From the NCBI GenBank assembly GCA_017516465.1, contig JAFXCR010000030.1:1-64000 (forward strand): a DNA stretch of 64,000 nucleotides, read 5' to 3'. The notes beneath the pieces were generated by a model. The model made no database searches. It had not been told where the DNA came from and saw nothing but the letters and a program-made list of their open reading frames with translations. The position numbers and the translations under genes are program-made. This DNA is from Ruminococcus sp. Lineage in GTDB: Bacteria > Bacillota > Clostridia > Oscillospirales > Ruminococcaceae. This document shows, in pieces, positions 25,453-33,981 of this stretch (positions within the stretch are counted from its first letter, which is position 1; the number at the start of each line of letters is the position of its first letter).

Positions 25453-27639
25453 ATGAAACGGACTTTATGTTTTATATCAGCTGTCTGTATGCTCTTTTCA
25501 GCAGTTTCCTGCCGTAAAAACGGTAATACTCAGTCTGCATCCCCCAAAAATACGGCTTCACAGGCACAATATGTCAAATCAGACAAAAGCTATCACCTCA
25601 GAAAGCTTTCTATGCCGTCAGATTCAGCAAGCGTAATTTCAGCTGCCCCGCTCGGCAATGGAAAATTTATTGCCGCATTCAGAAATCCGGAAAGCATCGT
25701 ACCTGTTTTTTACACCACCGATGAAAGCTTTTCCACATATACTCCATGCAATACGCAGATATCGTTCCGCGATAATGCAGAAATAACCCTCCGCTTTGCA
25801 AACGCAGCCGACGGAACACTGTATATGGCTGTTACTGAGATCACTCACGGTGATATGCCGCCATTCAACTATATGGACCCCGAACAGAATGACGAAGATT
25901 TCAACTGGAATTCCTATAATTCAAGTGCAGAATACTTCTACACGGTATACCGTATATCTGACAGCGGAATAGCTATATCAAAAACAGAAATCACCGGTAT
26001 GAGCAACTATTCCATAGACGATTTCACTATCTGCGACAGACGATTCTACTTTTCATGCGGAAATGTATATACAGCTGATATGGTATCAGGTCAGGCTGAG
26101 GAATACAAGCCGGCACAGCACGAAGCCTCCGGAAGTCTTGGTGTAACCTCTGATGATGTGCTGATCTGCGGTCTGAGTCGGGAATTCGACAGTCTCCTTG
26201 CCATTGGTGATGAGCTTCTTTCACTTGAAAAGTCGGGATCGCCTGTATCTCATATTTCAGGCGGCGGAAATGATTTCAATGCAGTTTTCACTGGAAAAAC
26301 AGGTATCTACGGACTCAAGAACAACACAATCACAGAGCTTGCACTCAACATCCAGCTCGGAATAAACGAAAATTCAACAGATGAAATTATTCCGGCTGAA
26401 AATGGATATATACTTTCGGTATTTAACCAAAACAACGCCGTACACAACCTGTATCTTCTTACAGATACACCTGAAGATGACGCTCCTCAGGAACCAGTAA
26501 CCCTTAAGCTTGGTGTTATGTATCAGAATGAAGATTTCATGAATCATGTTGCAGATTTCAATCGTTCCGGAAAAAACATTACCATAAATCCTGTTTATTA
26601 TACAGATTATGATATCTACGACAAAGAAAAGGATGAACAGGTATGTACCGGTACTGAACAGCTCTCGATGGATCTGATAACCGGTGATGGTCCTGATATT
26701 TCTGTATTCATGAATACTCCCCTTGATTTTATGGGAAAAGACATCTTCACAGATATGTACTCCCTTATGGACGATGAACTGAGCCGTGATATGATACTGC
26801 CAAATATCCTTGAAGCCTGCGAGTATGACGAAAAATTATATTCACTTCCTACCTGCTTCACAGTTCGCTCCATGATTATAAAGGAAAAATTCTCACTCAC
26901 TGAAAATCAGACCTTTGAGGAAATGCTCGATACAATCGGAAACGCTCCCGCTGAAATGAACATTATCAACAATGGCTCAAAAATAGAAATGTTCATAAGC
27001 CTGCTGACTTATTCTGACTATGCCGTTTCCTGCAAGGACGGCAGATACTTTGTCAACACCGGAAATATGGAGAAGCTTCTTGAATTCTGCAACAAATTTC
27101 CTGATTATCCGGAAGAAATATCGTACGATATGAGCCGTGATGAGGTTCTTTTCTGCGAATTTGCCGCCACTGGCTTCGGGGATTTCAGAACGTATTATGA
27201 TATAGCCGCTGAACCGGTCACCTTTGCCGGTTATCCGTCTCTGAACAGAGAAGGAAGCACAGTTGTTATGAACTGCAATGTCGCAATTATGGAAAAGTGC
27301 AGCAGTAAAAAGGAAGCATGGGAATTTGTAAAATCCATATACACTGGAGAAAATTCAAGTATTACAAATGGCAGAAATATGGAATTACCAATACTCACAA
27401 AGGATATCGAACAGCTTGCGGAGATTGCAGAAAACAACGGAAATTTCACCAGAGACGAGCTTGAACAGGCAATCAGAGTGATTAAGGGGGCGAAAAGAGC
27501 TTCAAACGGACTTCCGAACGACCTTTTCCGTATAATATCAGAGGAATCTCAGCCTTATTTTGCCGGAGAATGCTCCGCAGCAGATGCTGCCTACTATATC
27601 AAAAACAGAACGGATATCTATATAAGTGAAAACGAATAA
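25453..27639 (+). CDS. Lipoprotein with extracellular solute-binding domain (ABC family 1 type)
   Basis: A 728-residue lipoprotein (lipobox AVSC at residues 17-20). The N-terminal half, about 40-345, is rich in short beta strands with repeats like ADGTLYMAV and looks like a beta-propeller. From about residue 350 (LKLGVMYQNEDFMNHVADFN) the C-terminal half follows the solute-binding protein family 1 fold, with DLITGDGPDISVF, a DMY-L box, SLPTCFTVRSMIIKE and GNVAIM-type strands ending in EAWEFVKSIYTGE. Family 1 proteins bind oligosaccharides for ABC import. No permease or ATPase gene is adjacent, so it may share a permease elsewhere or act as a sensor. ATG 25453 follows AAAGGAAA. Confidence 0.75.
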   Translation: MKRTLCFISAVCMLFSAVSCRKNGNTQSASPKNTASQAQYVKSDKSYHLRKLSMPSDSASVISAAPLGNGKFIAAFRNPESIVPVFYTTDESFSTYTPCNTQISFRDNAEITLRFANAADGTLYMAVTEITHGDMPPFNYMDPEQNDEDFNWNSYNSSAEYFYTVYRISDSGIAISKTEITGMSNYSIDDFTICDRRFYFSCGNVYTADMVSGQAEEYKPAQHEASGSLGVTSDDVLICGLSREFDSLLAIGDELLSLEKSGSPVSHISGGGNDFNAVFTGKTGIYGLKNNTITELALNIQLGINENSTDEIIPAENGYILSVFNQNNAVHNLYLLTDTPEDDAPQEPVTLKLGVMYQNEDFMNHVADFNRSGKNITINPVYYTDYDIYDKEKDEQVCTGTEQLSMDLITGDGPDISVFMNTPLDFMGKDIFTDMYSLMDDELSRDMILPNILEACEYDEKLYSLPTCFTVRSMIIKEKFSLTENQTFEEMLDTIGNAPAEMNIINNGSKIEMFISLLTYSDYAVSCKDGRYFVNTGNMEKLLEFCNKFPDYPEEISYDMSRDEVLFCEFAATGFGDFRTYYDIAAEPVTFAGYPSLNREGSTVVMNCNVAIMEKCSSKKEAWEFVKSIYTGENSSITNGRNMELPILTKDIEQLAEIAENNGNFTRDELEQAIRVIKGAKRASNGLPNDLFRIISEESQPYFAGECSAADAAYYIKNRTDIYISENE

Positions 27640-27650
27640 AACCATGAATG

Positions 27651-27682
27651 GCGGCTGTACATCTGTACTGTCGCCTTTTTTA
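27651..27682 (+). terminator. Terminator of the solute-binding lipoprotein gene
   Basis: GGCGGCTGTACA pairs imperfectly with TGTACTGTCGCC, followed by TTTTTTATG. Confidence 0.7.
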
Positions 27683-27712
27683 TGAATTTTTCTGAAACAA
27701 TTTTTATTATCC

Positions 27713-27741
27713 TTGACAATAACATATAAAAAAACTATAAT
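27713..27741 (+). promoter_or_regulatory. Promoter of the GH26 gene
   Basis: TTGACA (27713-27718), 17-nt spacer, TATAAT (27736-27741). The 5' leader has a stem-loop, GTTGTCGT (27760-27767) with ACGACAAC (27781-27788), ending ahead of the ribosome site. Confidence 0.88.
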
Positions 27742-27807
27742 AAAAATGTAAAAATTATTGTTGTCGTTGCATTAGGCAGCACGACAACAGAGACAGGAGT
27801 TATTATT

Positions 27808-29841
27808 ATGAAAAACAATTTCAAAAAATGTGCTGCTGTACTATCAGCAGCAGCTACGACAGCTGTAATAACCGGATCTTCCGGCATCGTTACAACGACA
27901 GCTGAAACAGAAATGACTGTTTTCCCCTACACTATCGAAGGTGAAAACATGACAGACGCAACTTTCTGGGATAAGATCTATGCTGATGAATTCCCCGGCT
28001 TCTCCGGCAAGGGCTTTACTTACATTACTAACGACAAGGCTTCTTTTGAAGTAACTGTTCCTGAGGACGGTATGTATCAGTTAAGTGCCCGCTGTGTACA
28101 GGTTCTTGACAAGGGCGGCCGTATGCAGACAATTTCTGTAAACGGTGTTGAATACTCAATGACAGTTCCCTACCTTGATACATGGACAGACATCGACCTC
28201 GGTGTTATCCGTCTGAGAAAGGGTACAAACGAAATCGCTTTCCTCAACAAATATGGCTATCTTGCTGTTGATACCGTTACTATTAAGGAAGCTGTTTTCC
28301 CTGATATCACACAGGCTGACTCCGTTCCATGCGATCCTAAGGCTACACCCGAAGCAAAATCACTTATGAAGTATCTCCACAGCGTTTACGGCAAGCATAT
28401 CATCTCCGGACAGCAGGAAATCTACGGCAGCGGTCACACAATACAGACTACTATCAGATACGACAAAGAAAAGGATATCTGCGTTGACAGCGACGGAAAT
28501 GAATATACCATCGACCGTGACAGCGAAGGACTCGACAAGGACGGAAACAAAATATACTGGCACTGCATCGGCGATGATGGCAAGGTTTACGACTACGATG
28601 AACAGAATCGTGGATACAAATTCGTATACTACGATCAGGAATTTGACTGGCTCGCTGATCTCTCCGGCAAATATCCCGCTATCAGAGGCTTCGATTTCAT
28701 GAACTACAATCCTCTCTATGGCTGGGAGGACGGCACAACTCAGCGTGTTATCGACTGGGTAAAGAACAAGGGCGGTATCGCTACTGCTTGCTGGCACATC
28801 AATATCCCTACTGATTTTGCAAATTATACTCCCGGCGATGCTATCGACTGGTCAAAGTGTACCTACAAGGTAAACAAGGATTTCAAGATCGCAAATGCCG
28901 TAAAGAAAGGCACTAAGGAAAACGAATACCTTAACATGGCTATCGAAGATCTTGCAGAGCAGTTCAAGATCCTTCAGGACAATAACGTTCCGATCATGTT
29001 CAGACCTTTCCACGAAGCTGAGGGAAATCCCAGCACTACTTCTGATCCTATCGACGGTTCAGGTGCATGGTTCTGGTGGTCTCAGGACGGTGCGGAGGAC
29101 TACAAGGCTCTCTGGAACTACCTCTACGATCAGCTCACAAACAAATATGATCTCCACAACATCCTCTGGGAAAATAATCTGTATGCCTGGTCTGAATATT
29201 CCGCAGAATGGTATCCAGGCGACGACTGCGTTGATATCATAGGCTGGGATAAGTATGATACAATGTATAACCGCCATGATGGCCTTACAAGCGGACCTAA
29301 CGAGGACTGCAACAGCAGCGTTTACTGGTCTCTCAAAGACTATACAGACAACAAGAAAATGGCTGCTATCACTGAAAACAGCACGATTCCGAGCCTTAAC
29401 AACCTCACTACTGAAAAAGCAACATGGCTCTATTTCTGTACATGGTATGACGATCAGGATAAGTTCATCTCCGGTGAGAATTACAACAATCCTGAAAGCG
29501 TAAAGGAAATGTATCAGAGCGACTACTGCATTACTCTTGATGAACTCCCGAAGGATCTTTACAGCAATGGTGGCTCCTCTGAACCAGAACCGGAGCCTGA
29601 AAATCATTACGGCGATGCAAACTGCGATGGAAAAATACTTCTCAACGACGCAATTCTTATCATGCAGGTTATCGGAAATCCTGACGGTTATGCAGTCGGC
29701 GGAAGCGAAGAATCCGCAATTACAAAACAAGGTATTTTAAATGCTGATGTTTCCGGAAATGGTGATGGTCTCACCAACAAGGACGCACTTGCTGTCCAGA
29801 AATACATCCTGAAGCTCGGTACTCTTCCTGAAACTGAATAA
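27808..29841 (+). CDS. Dockerin-bearing GH26 endo-beta-mannanase with CBM35-like domain
   Basis: A 677-residue secreted enzyme. Signal peptide (1-32), CBM35-like beta-sandwich (about 38-160, with DTWTDIDLGVIRLRKGTNEI), GH26 barrel (about 170-585) and dockerin (about 600-677). The catalytic residues are Glu403 (RPFHEAEG, acid/base) and Glu523 (AAITENS, nucleophile), in the usual clan-A places. Near the barrel start is an insertion of about 50 residues rich in Asp, Lys and Gly. It should cleave beta-1,4-mannan or glucomannan outside the cell as a cellulosome subunit. The dockerin has calcium loops GDANCDGKILLND and the second loop beginning ADVSGNGDGL, almost the same as that of the enzyme at 47114. 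Preceded by a consensus promoter and a leader stem-loop. Confidence 0.92.
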   Translation: MKNNFKKCAAVLSAAATTAVITGSSGIVTTTAETEMTVFPYTIEGENMTDATFWDKIYADEFPGFSGKGFTYITNDKASFEVTVPEDGMYQLSARCVQVLDKGGRMQTISVNGVEYSMTVPYLDTWTDIDLGVIRLRKGTNEIAFLNKYGYLAVDTVTIKEAVFPDITQADSVPCDPKATPEAKSLMKYLHSVYGKHIISGQQEIYGSGHTIQTTIRYDKEKDICVDSDGNEYTIDRDSEGLDKDGNKIYWHCIGDDGKVYDYDEQNRGYKFVYYDQEFDWLADLSGKYPAIRGFDFMNYNPLYGWEDGTTQRVIDWVKNKGGIATACWHINIPTDFANYTPGDAIDWSKCTYKVNKDFKIANAVKKGTKENEYLNMAIEDLAEQFKILQDNNVPIMFRPFHEAEGNPSTTSDPIDGSGAWFWWSQDGAEDYKALWNYLYDQLTNKYDLHNILWENNLYAWSEYSAEWYPGDDCVDIIGWDKYDTMYNRHDGLTSGPNEDCNSSVYWSLKDYTDNKKMAAITENSTIPSLNNLTTEKATWLYFCTWYDDQDKFISGENYNNPESVKEMYQSDYCITLDELPKDLYSNGGSSEPEPEPENHYGDANCDGKILLNDAILIMQVIGNPDGYAVGGSEESAITKQGILNADVSGNGDGLTNKDALAVQKYILKLGTLPETE

Positions 29842-29942
29842 TACTATCGTCTCCCCCGACTGACTTCTTCCGTCATACACTTGGCAAAGTTTAATCGGGG
29901 GAGCAATACTTTGACAGTAAAGTGAAAATTTCGTAAAAAGCC

Positions 29943-29971
29943 TTGACATTTTAACCGTTCTGTTATACAAT
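29943..29971 (+). promoter_or_regulatory. Promoter of the Thr/Pro-rich membrane protein gene
   Basis: TTGACA (29943-29948), 17-nt spacer, TACAAT (29966-29971). Just upstream, CTCCCCCGA and TCGGGGGAG (about 29850-29907) form a large hairpin that may end the GH26 transcript, although no T-run follows. Confidence 0.85.
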
Positions 29972-30005
29972 GTTAATTGAATACATTTTCAGGAGAGTGT
30001 TATAA

Positions 30006-30674
30006 ATGAGCAAGGTCAGGGATTTTTTCACCAGCCTTAACAAATCAACAAAAATCACATTGATATCCTGTGGGTGCTTTGTCGCATTAACCGTGGTTAT
30101 TCTCTGTTTCTTCGTACTTTTCCCAATTTCACCCAACGATACAATTCAGAATAAATACGGACGTGAGGCAAAGGCAACGAATAACAACGGATCCGCACAG
30201 ACAATCACTACACAGCCATCATCTGACAGCGAATATATCGGATCAAGAGGAACTGCTGTTTCCACAACAACGGTTTCCACCAATACAAGAAGAACAAGGA
30301 AATTTTCTGTTACTGTTACTACTGGAGAAGGATTCTTCTCCGGCGGAAGAATCCCGACCGGAAGTTATGAAACTATAACTACTACTGAACCGGTTGAGGA
30401 GCCGACAGAAAATACATCTGAAATACCGACAGAAGATCCTTCTGTAAATCCGACTGAACCAATGACAGGTACAGGAATCGAAGATCCTACTGAACCGATA
30501 ACAGGTTCCGGAACTGAAGATCCCACTGAACCACCTTTGGTTGAAGATCCAACTGATCCGCCGGTTGAAGTTCCGACCGATCCGCCTACAACGCCCCCTC
30601 CGGCAACTGATCCGCCGACAAGCCCTCCGCCTGAAAACGGAGATACCGGAAACGGTGAAGAACAAGTCTGGTAA
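30006..30674 (+). CDS. Single-pass membrane protein with Thr/Pro-rich extracellular tail
   Basis: A 222-residue protein: short basic cytoplasmic N-terminus, one membrane helix at about 18-42 (LISCGCFVALTVVILCFFVL), then a long unstructured extracellular tail. The tail becomes progressively rich in Thr, Pro, Glu and Asp, with repeats of DPTEP and DPP, ending GNGEEQVW. No folded domain or sorting signal is visible. Such tails resemble wall-spanning linkers of cellulosomal and surface proteins of ruminococci. ATG 30006 has an AGGAGAG site, and the gene has its own consensus promoter and terminator. Function unknown. Confidence 0.7.
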   Translation: MSKVRDFFTSLNKSTKITLISCGCFVALTVVILCFFVLFPISPNDTIQNKYGREAKATNNNGSAQTITTQPSSDSEYIGSRGTAVSTTTVSTNTRRTRKFSVTVTTGEGFFSGGRIPTGSYETITTTEPVEEPTENTSEIPTEDPSVNPTEPMTGTGIEDPTEPITGSGTEDPTEPPLVEDPTDPPVEVPTDPPTTPPPATDPPTSPPPENGDTGNGEEQVW

Positions 30675-30682
30675 ATAAAATG

Positions 30683-30710
30683 ACAGCCGCTCACACGAGC
30701 GGCTGTTTTC
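30683..30710 (+). terminator. Terminator of the Thr/Pro-rich protein gene
   Basis: ACAGCCGCTC (30683-30692) pairs with GAGCGGCTGT (30697-30706), then TTTC. Confidence 0.88.
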
Positions 30711-30772
30711 ATACTAAACAAACGAATGAAGCAATGCCACCACACATACAGAAATATTTAATATGTAACCAA

Positions 30773-30810
30773 AAGGTTGTGTAGGAAAAACTACGCAGCC
30801 TTTCTCTTTT
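30773..30810 (+). terminator. Hairpin resembling an intrinsic terminator, orphan
   Basis: AAGGTTGTGTAG (30773-30784) pairs with CTACGCAGCCTT (30791-30802) around a GAAAAA loop, followed by TCTCTTTT. It lies at the border of the decayed mobile DNA and may be a leftover of it. Confidence 0.55.
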
Positions 30811-30939
30811 GGACGTAAATCATACTGTCAGCGACAGCGGTTGCAACCGCAACATTGAAGCGGAAGAAAATGCAATCCACTGTATTCTGTGAAACCAGTA
30901 ATAAAGCTTTGAAAAGTAATGTTCTCTGTTTTTTTGAAT

Positions 30940-31105
30940 TCAGTACAAGCGGCACATGAGGACTTTATCCTCGGTGAGTATCCTTGCAATCTGTGTCAAA
31001 CCGTATCAGTCAATATAAAGCCGGAATATTCTGCGGACTATCTCTGCAGCTTCTTCATCAATTAACCAGACATTTTTGTCCGTTTCAGATTTCTTTTAGC
31101 CGTAT
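30940..31105 (-). pseudogene. Fragment of a large serine recombinase (site-specific), decayed
   Basis: Read on the minus strand, the translation gives KKSETDKNVWLIDEEAAEIV then RRIFRLYID, an in-frame stop, then YGLTQIARILTEDKVL and another stop. DEEAAEIVRRIF followed by IA..L is the hallmark of the recombinase domain of large serine integrases, just after the catalytic domain. A further stop lies upstream where GYKK is expected. The catalytic domain is absent. The rest of 30715-31342 holds an orphan hairpin, AT-rich DNA of no clear coding potential and the leader of the ABC operon. The fragment marks past insertion of a conjugative element or phage at this spot. Confidence 0.8.
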
Positions 31106-31248
31106 AGTAGAATATAAGTCAAGTGTTTTCTCGATTTCCCCCTTTTTCTTGTAAACAGCTTTATTTTTCTTAGAACAGTAGTACTGTTTCAAAGTTTTCT
31201 ATTACGGAGGTTTACGTTTGTGTAGAGTTGAGAAAAATGCTCTTCCAT

Positions 31249-31313
31249 TTTTAACAAAACTTAAACATTTCTCAAACAACTCAAAAACAACTTTGCTGCA
31301 TAATCCTTATAAA
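31249..31313 (+). promoter_or_regulatory. Probable response-regulator site and promoter of the tandem ABC operon
   Basis: 31249-31270 contains TTAACAAAACTTAAACATTT within a 22-nt block that recurs inverted at 36820-36841. It continues as roughly 10-nt steps (CTCAAACAAC, TCAAAAACAA) like direct repeats bound by OmpR-type regulators. A -10-like TATAAA is at 31308-31313 with no good -35, consistent with an activator-dependent promoter. Confidence 0.55.
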
Positions 31314-31342
31314 ATGAGTATTTATGCAAAGGAGAGAAATAA

Positions 31343-32245
31343 ATGAACGCTGTTGAAATCAGAAATCTTTCAAAGAGCTTCCGTGGAATGTATGCTGTTG
31401 ACAACCTGTGTATGACCATTCCTGTTGGAGCAATTTATGGGTTTATCGGAGAAAACGGTTCTGGCAAGTCTACAACCGAAAAGCTTATCTGCGGGCATCT
31501 TGTTCCTGACGGAGGAGAAATCAAACTGTTCGGCAAGAACTATACCGACGCAGGAGTGCGTGTAAGAGTAGGGGCACTTATTGAAAATGCAGGCTGTTTC
31601 CCGAATTCAAGTGTATGGGACAATCTTATGATGCAGGCAATAAACTTAGGACTTGAAAATCGTGCTGAAGAAATAGACCGTGTACTGAAAATCGTGCGTA
31701 TGGAGAAACATTCACAGCTTAAATTCAAGAAATGCTCCCTCGGTATGAAACAGCGTATAGGAATTGCTATGGCACTTTTAGGCGAGCCTGCACTGTTGAT
31801 TCTGGACGAGCCTATAAACGGACTCGATACGGAAGGTATGAGAATTATGCGTGAAATTCTTGTGAATATTACAAAGAATTACGGCTGTACTGTTCTTATC
31901 TCCTCTCACATTCTCGGAGAGCTTGAAAAAATCGCAACTCACTACGGTATTATCCGTCAGGGCAGAATGGTTATGGAGATGACAGCTTCCGAGCTTGAAG
32001 GAAGGGCAAGAGTTTTTGTTTCCCTTAAAACAAAGGATATGCAGAGTGCATTCGGACTGCTCCGAAAAAAATACAATAATGTACGTACAGAGGAAGGATA
32101 TATTCGTGTTTACGATGTCAATGATACAGAGGAAATCGTTGAATATCTTCTGAAAAACAACCACATTGTCAGTAAAATCAAGAAGAATAAAATCGGTCTT
32201 GAGGAATACTATATTGAGCTTATGTCAAAGAAGGAGGAATCATAA
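31343..32245 (+). CDS. ABC transporter ATPase, bacitracin/lantibiotic-resistance type
   Basis: A 300-residue ATP-binding subunit. Walker A is GENGSGKST, the signature is CSLGMKQRIGIAMALL and Walker B is LLILDEPINGLD, followed by the H-loop ISSHILGELEKIATHYG. The LGMKQR signature and C-terminal EEYY.ELM tail are typical of BcrA/LanF-like exporters. ATG 31343 follows AAGGAGAG. It overlaps the following permease gene by one base (TAATG), so the two should form one complex in the membrane that removes antimicrobial peptides or exports a substrate. Most similar in this window to the ATPase at 33087. Confidence 0.92.
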   Translation: MNAVEIRNLSKSFRGMYAVDNLCMTIPVGAIYGFIGENGSGKSTTEKLICGHLVPDGGEIKLFGKNYTDAGVRVRVGALIENAGCFPNSSVWDNLMMQAINLGLENRAEEIDRVLKIVRMEKHSQLKFKKCSLGMKQRIGIAMALLGEPALLILDEPINGLDTEGMRIMREILVNITKNYGCTVLISSHILGELEKIATHYGIIRQGRMVMEMTASELEGRARVFVSLKTKDMQSAFGLLRKKYNNVRTEEGYIRVYDVNDTEEIVEYLLKNNHIVSKIKKNKIGLEEYYIELMSKKEES

Positions 32246-33069
32246 TGAACGAACTGAACTTTAAATCTCCCACCTTTTTTGAAAGACTGAAGGGAATGCT
32301 CGGCGTGGATTTTTACCGTCTTTTCCACACTCCGATGTTCTATATTTTTCTCGGTATTGCCGCAATAATCCCTGCAATGATACTTGGCACTATGGGGATG
32401 GAAAATCCGCAGACAGGAGCAACTGCAGCACCGCTTTACACAAATGTGTGGCATATTATTGCAGCAGAGATGCCCCTTTACGTTGTGAAAAATATCGCTG
32501 ATTACGCACATATGAACATGGTTTTCATCTTCGGTGGAATTATGATTTCAATCTTTATCGGTCATGACTACAAATCAGGCTATGTAAAGCAGCTTTTCAC
32601 AACTCACGCAAAAAAGCAGGACTATATTCTCTCAAAAACAATCGTTGGTGCATTTTCTATGGCTTGTATGTGTGTTACTTATCTTCTGGGTGCTGTTGGT
32701 GCTGGACTTTTCACAGGTATTTCAATTAAAATAAACGTAAGCTCTCTTGTCATTGCAATTATCAGCAAAATGATTATGAGCCTTGGCTGGGCAAGTCTTT
32801 ACACCTTCCTCAACATCATTTTCAGAAGATATTTCGGTGTATCAATTGTGTCCTGTTTCTTTTTCGGTACTGGTATCCTGATTATCGGTGCGGCGGCAAT
32901 CTTTGGCAACAGTTCTGTTCTCAACATTTTCCTTTATGGTTCGTCGGTTTATGCTTGTCTTTCAAGCAATATTATAACACTTCTTGTATGCCTTGTATGT
33001 TCAGTCGTATGGACGTTAATTTATACCATTGCAGGAACACGCATACTTTCCAAGTGTGACGTATATTAA
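32245..33069 (+). CDS. ABC transporter permease (ABC-2 type)
   Basis: A 274-residue membrane protein with about six hydrophobic segments: MFYIFLGIAAIIPAMIL, MVFIFGGIMISIFIG, then four later ones ending LVCSVVWTLIYTIAG. The pattern FIGHDYKSGYVKQLFTTHAKKQDYILSKT, where the short cytoplasmic motif follows helix 2, is common to BcrB/LanE-like permeases and recurs in the permease at 33982 (ADFRSGYAKNLFTVRAKKTDY). It starts on the last base of the ATPase stop codon, so translation is coupled. Predicted partner of the upstream ATPase. Confidence 0.85.
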   Translation: MNELNFKSPTFFERLKGMLGVDFYRLFHTPMFYIFLGIAAIIPAMILGTMGMENPQTGATAAPLYTNVWHIIAAEMPLYVVKNIADYAHMNMVFIFGGIMISIFIGHDYKSGYVKQLFTTHAKKQDYILSKTIVGAFSMACMCVTYLLGAVGAGLFTGISIKINVSSLVIAIISKMIMSLGWASLYTFLNIIFRRYFGVSIVSCFFFGTGILIIGAAAIFGNSSVLNIFLYGSSVYACLSSNIITLLVCLVCSVVWTLIYTIAGTRILSKCDVY

Positions 33070-33086
33070 GGAGGGAGAGTCTGAAA

Positions 33087-33980
33087 ATGAACGCAATAGA
33101 AATAAAAGGCTTAACGAAAAATTTTAAAGAGAAACAAGCTCTCTGCGGACTTGATATGACCGTTCCTGTTGGTGCTATTTACGGATTTATAGGAGAAAAC
33201 GGCTCAGGCAAATCCACGACTGAAAAGATAATCTGCGGACTAATTCAAAAAAGCAGCGGCTCCGTAAAGCTGTTTGGAAAAGAACATACCGATCCCGATA
33301 TCCGTGCAAGGCTGGGTGTACTTATCGAAGCCCCAGGCTGCTTTTCGAATATGAGTGTGTGGAACAATATGATGTTGCAGGCAGCTAATCTTGATATACA
33401 CAATGCAGAGCAAGAAGTTGTAAAGGTACTTAAGCTTGTGCGAATGGAAGGTGCGGCAGGAAACAAGTACAAAAACTGCTCTCTCGGTATGAAGCAGAGA
33501 ATTGGTATAGCTATGGCACTTCTTGGAAATCCGACGCTTCTTGTGCTTGATGAGCCTATCAATGGTCTCGATGCAGACGGTATGCGAATTATGCGTGAGG
33601 TGCTGATCAATATTGCAAAGTCGGGTACAACAGTTGTGATTTCCTCCCATATTTTAGGCGAGCTTGAAAAAATAGCAACTCATTATGGTATTATACGCAA
33701 TGGTAAGATGATAAAGGAAATGACTGCTGCTGAACTGAATGCTGACTGTCGTACCTATGTTGCATTGCAGACAAAGGATTTAAGCAGAACAAAAGCAATC
33801 CTCAGCTGTAAATATTCCCGTGTTGAAGAAGATGAGGCGGGGTATATCCGTGTTTTTGATACAGTAACTCCCGAAGAAATTGTTTCTTATCTTTATGAAA
33901 ACGGAATTGTTATAAAAGAAATCGGAACAGCTAAAATAGGTCTTGAGGAATACTACATCGACCTTATGGAGGGAAAGTGA
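33087..33980 (+). CDS. ABC transporter ATPase, second copy
   Basis: A 297-residue ATP-binding subunit with Walker A GENGSGKST, signature CSLGMKQRIGIAMALLG, Walker B LLVLDEPINGLD and H-loop ISSHILGELEKIATHYG. It is clearly paralogous to the ATPase at 31343, with most of the difference in the last 80 residues. ATG 33087 lies after GGAGGGAGAG. It follows the first permease by 17 nt and precedes the second permease by one base, so the operon is ATPase-permease-ATPase-permease. Confidence 0.92.
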   Translation: MNAIEIKGLTKNFKEKQALCGLDMTVPVGAIYGFIGENGSGKSTTEKIICGLIQKSSGSVKLFGKEHTDPDIRARLGVLIEAPGCFSNMSVWNNMMLQAANLDIHNAEQEVVKVLKLVRMEGAAGNKYKNCSLGMKQRIGIAMALLGNPTLLVLDEPINGLDADGMRIMREVLINIAKSGTTVVISSHILGELEKIATHYGIIRNGKMIKEMTAAELNADCRTYVALQTKDLSRTKAILSCKYSRVEEDEAGYIRVFDTVTPEEIVSYLYENGIVIKEIGTAKIGLEEYYIDLMEGK

Positions 33981-33981
33981 T

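Noticed and set aside
29059..29730. Minus-strand open frame of 223 codons
   Set aside because: Antisense to the GH26 and dockerin coding region; no start signal and no recognisable domain.
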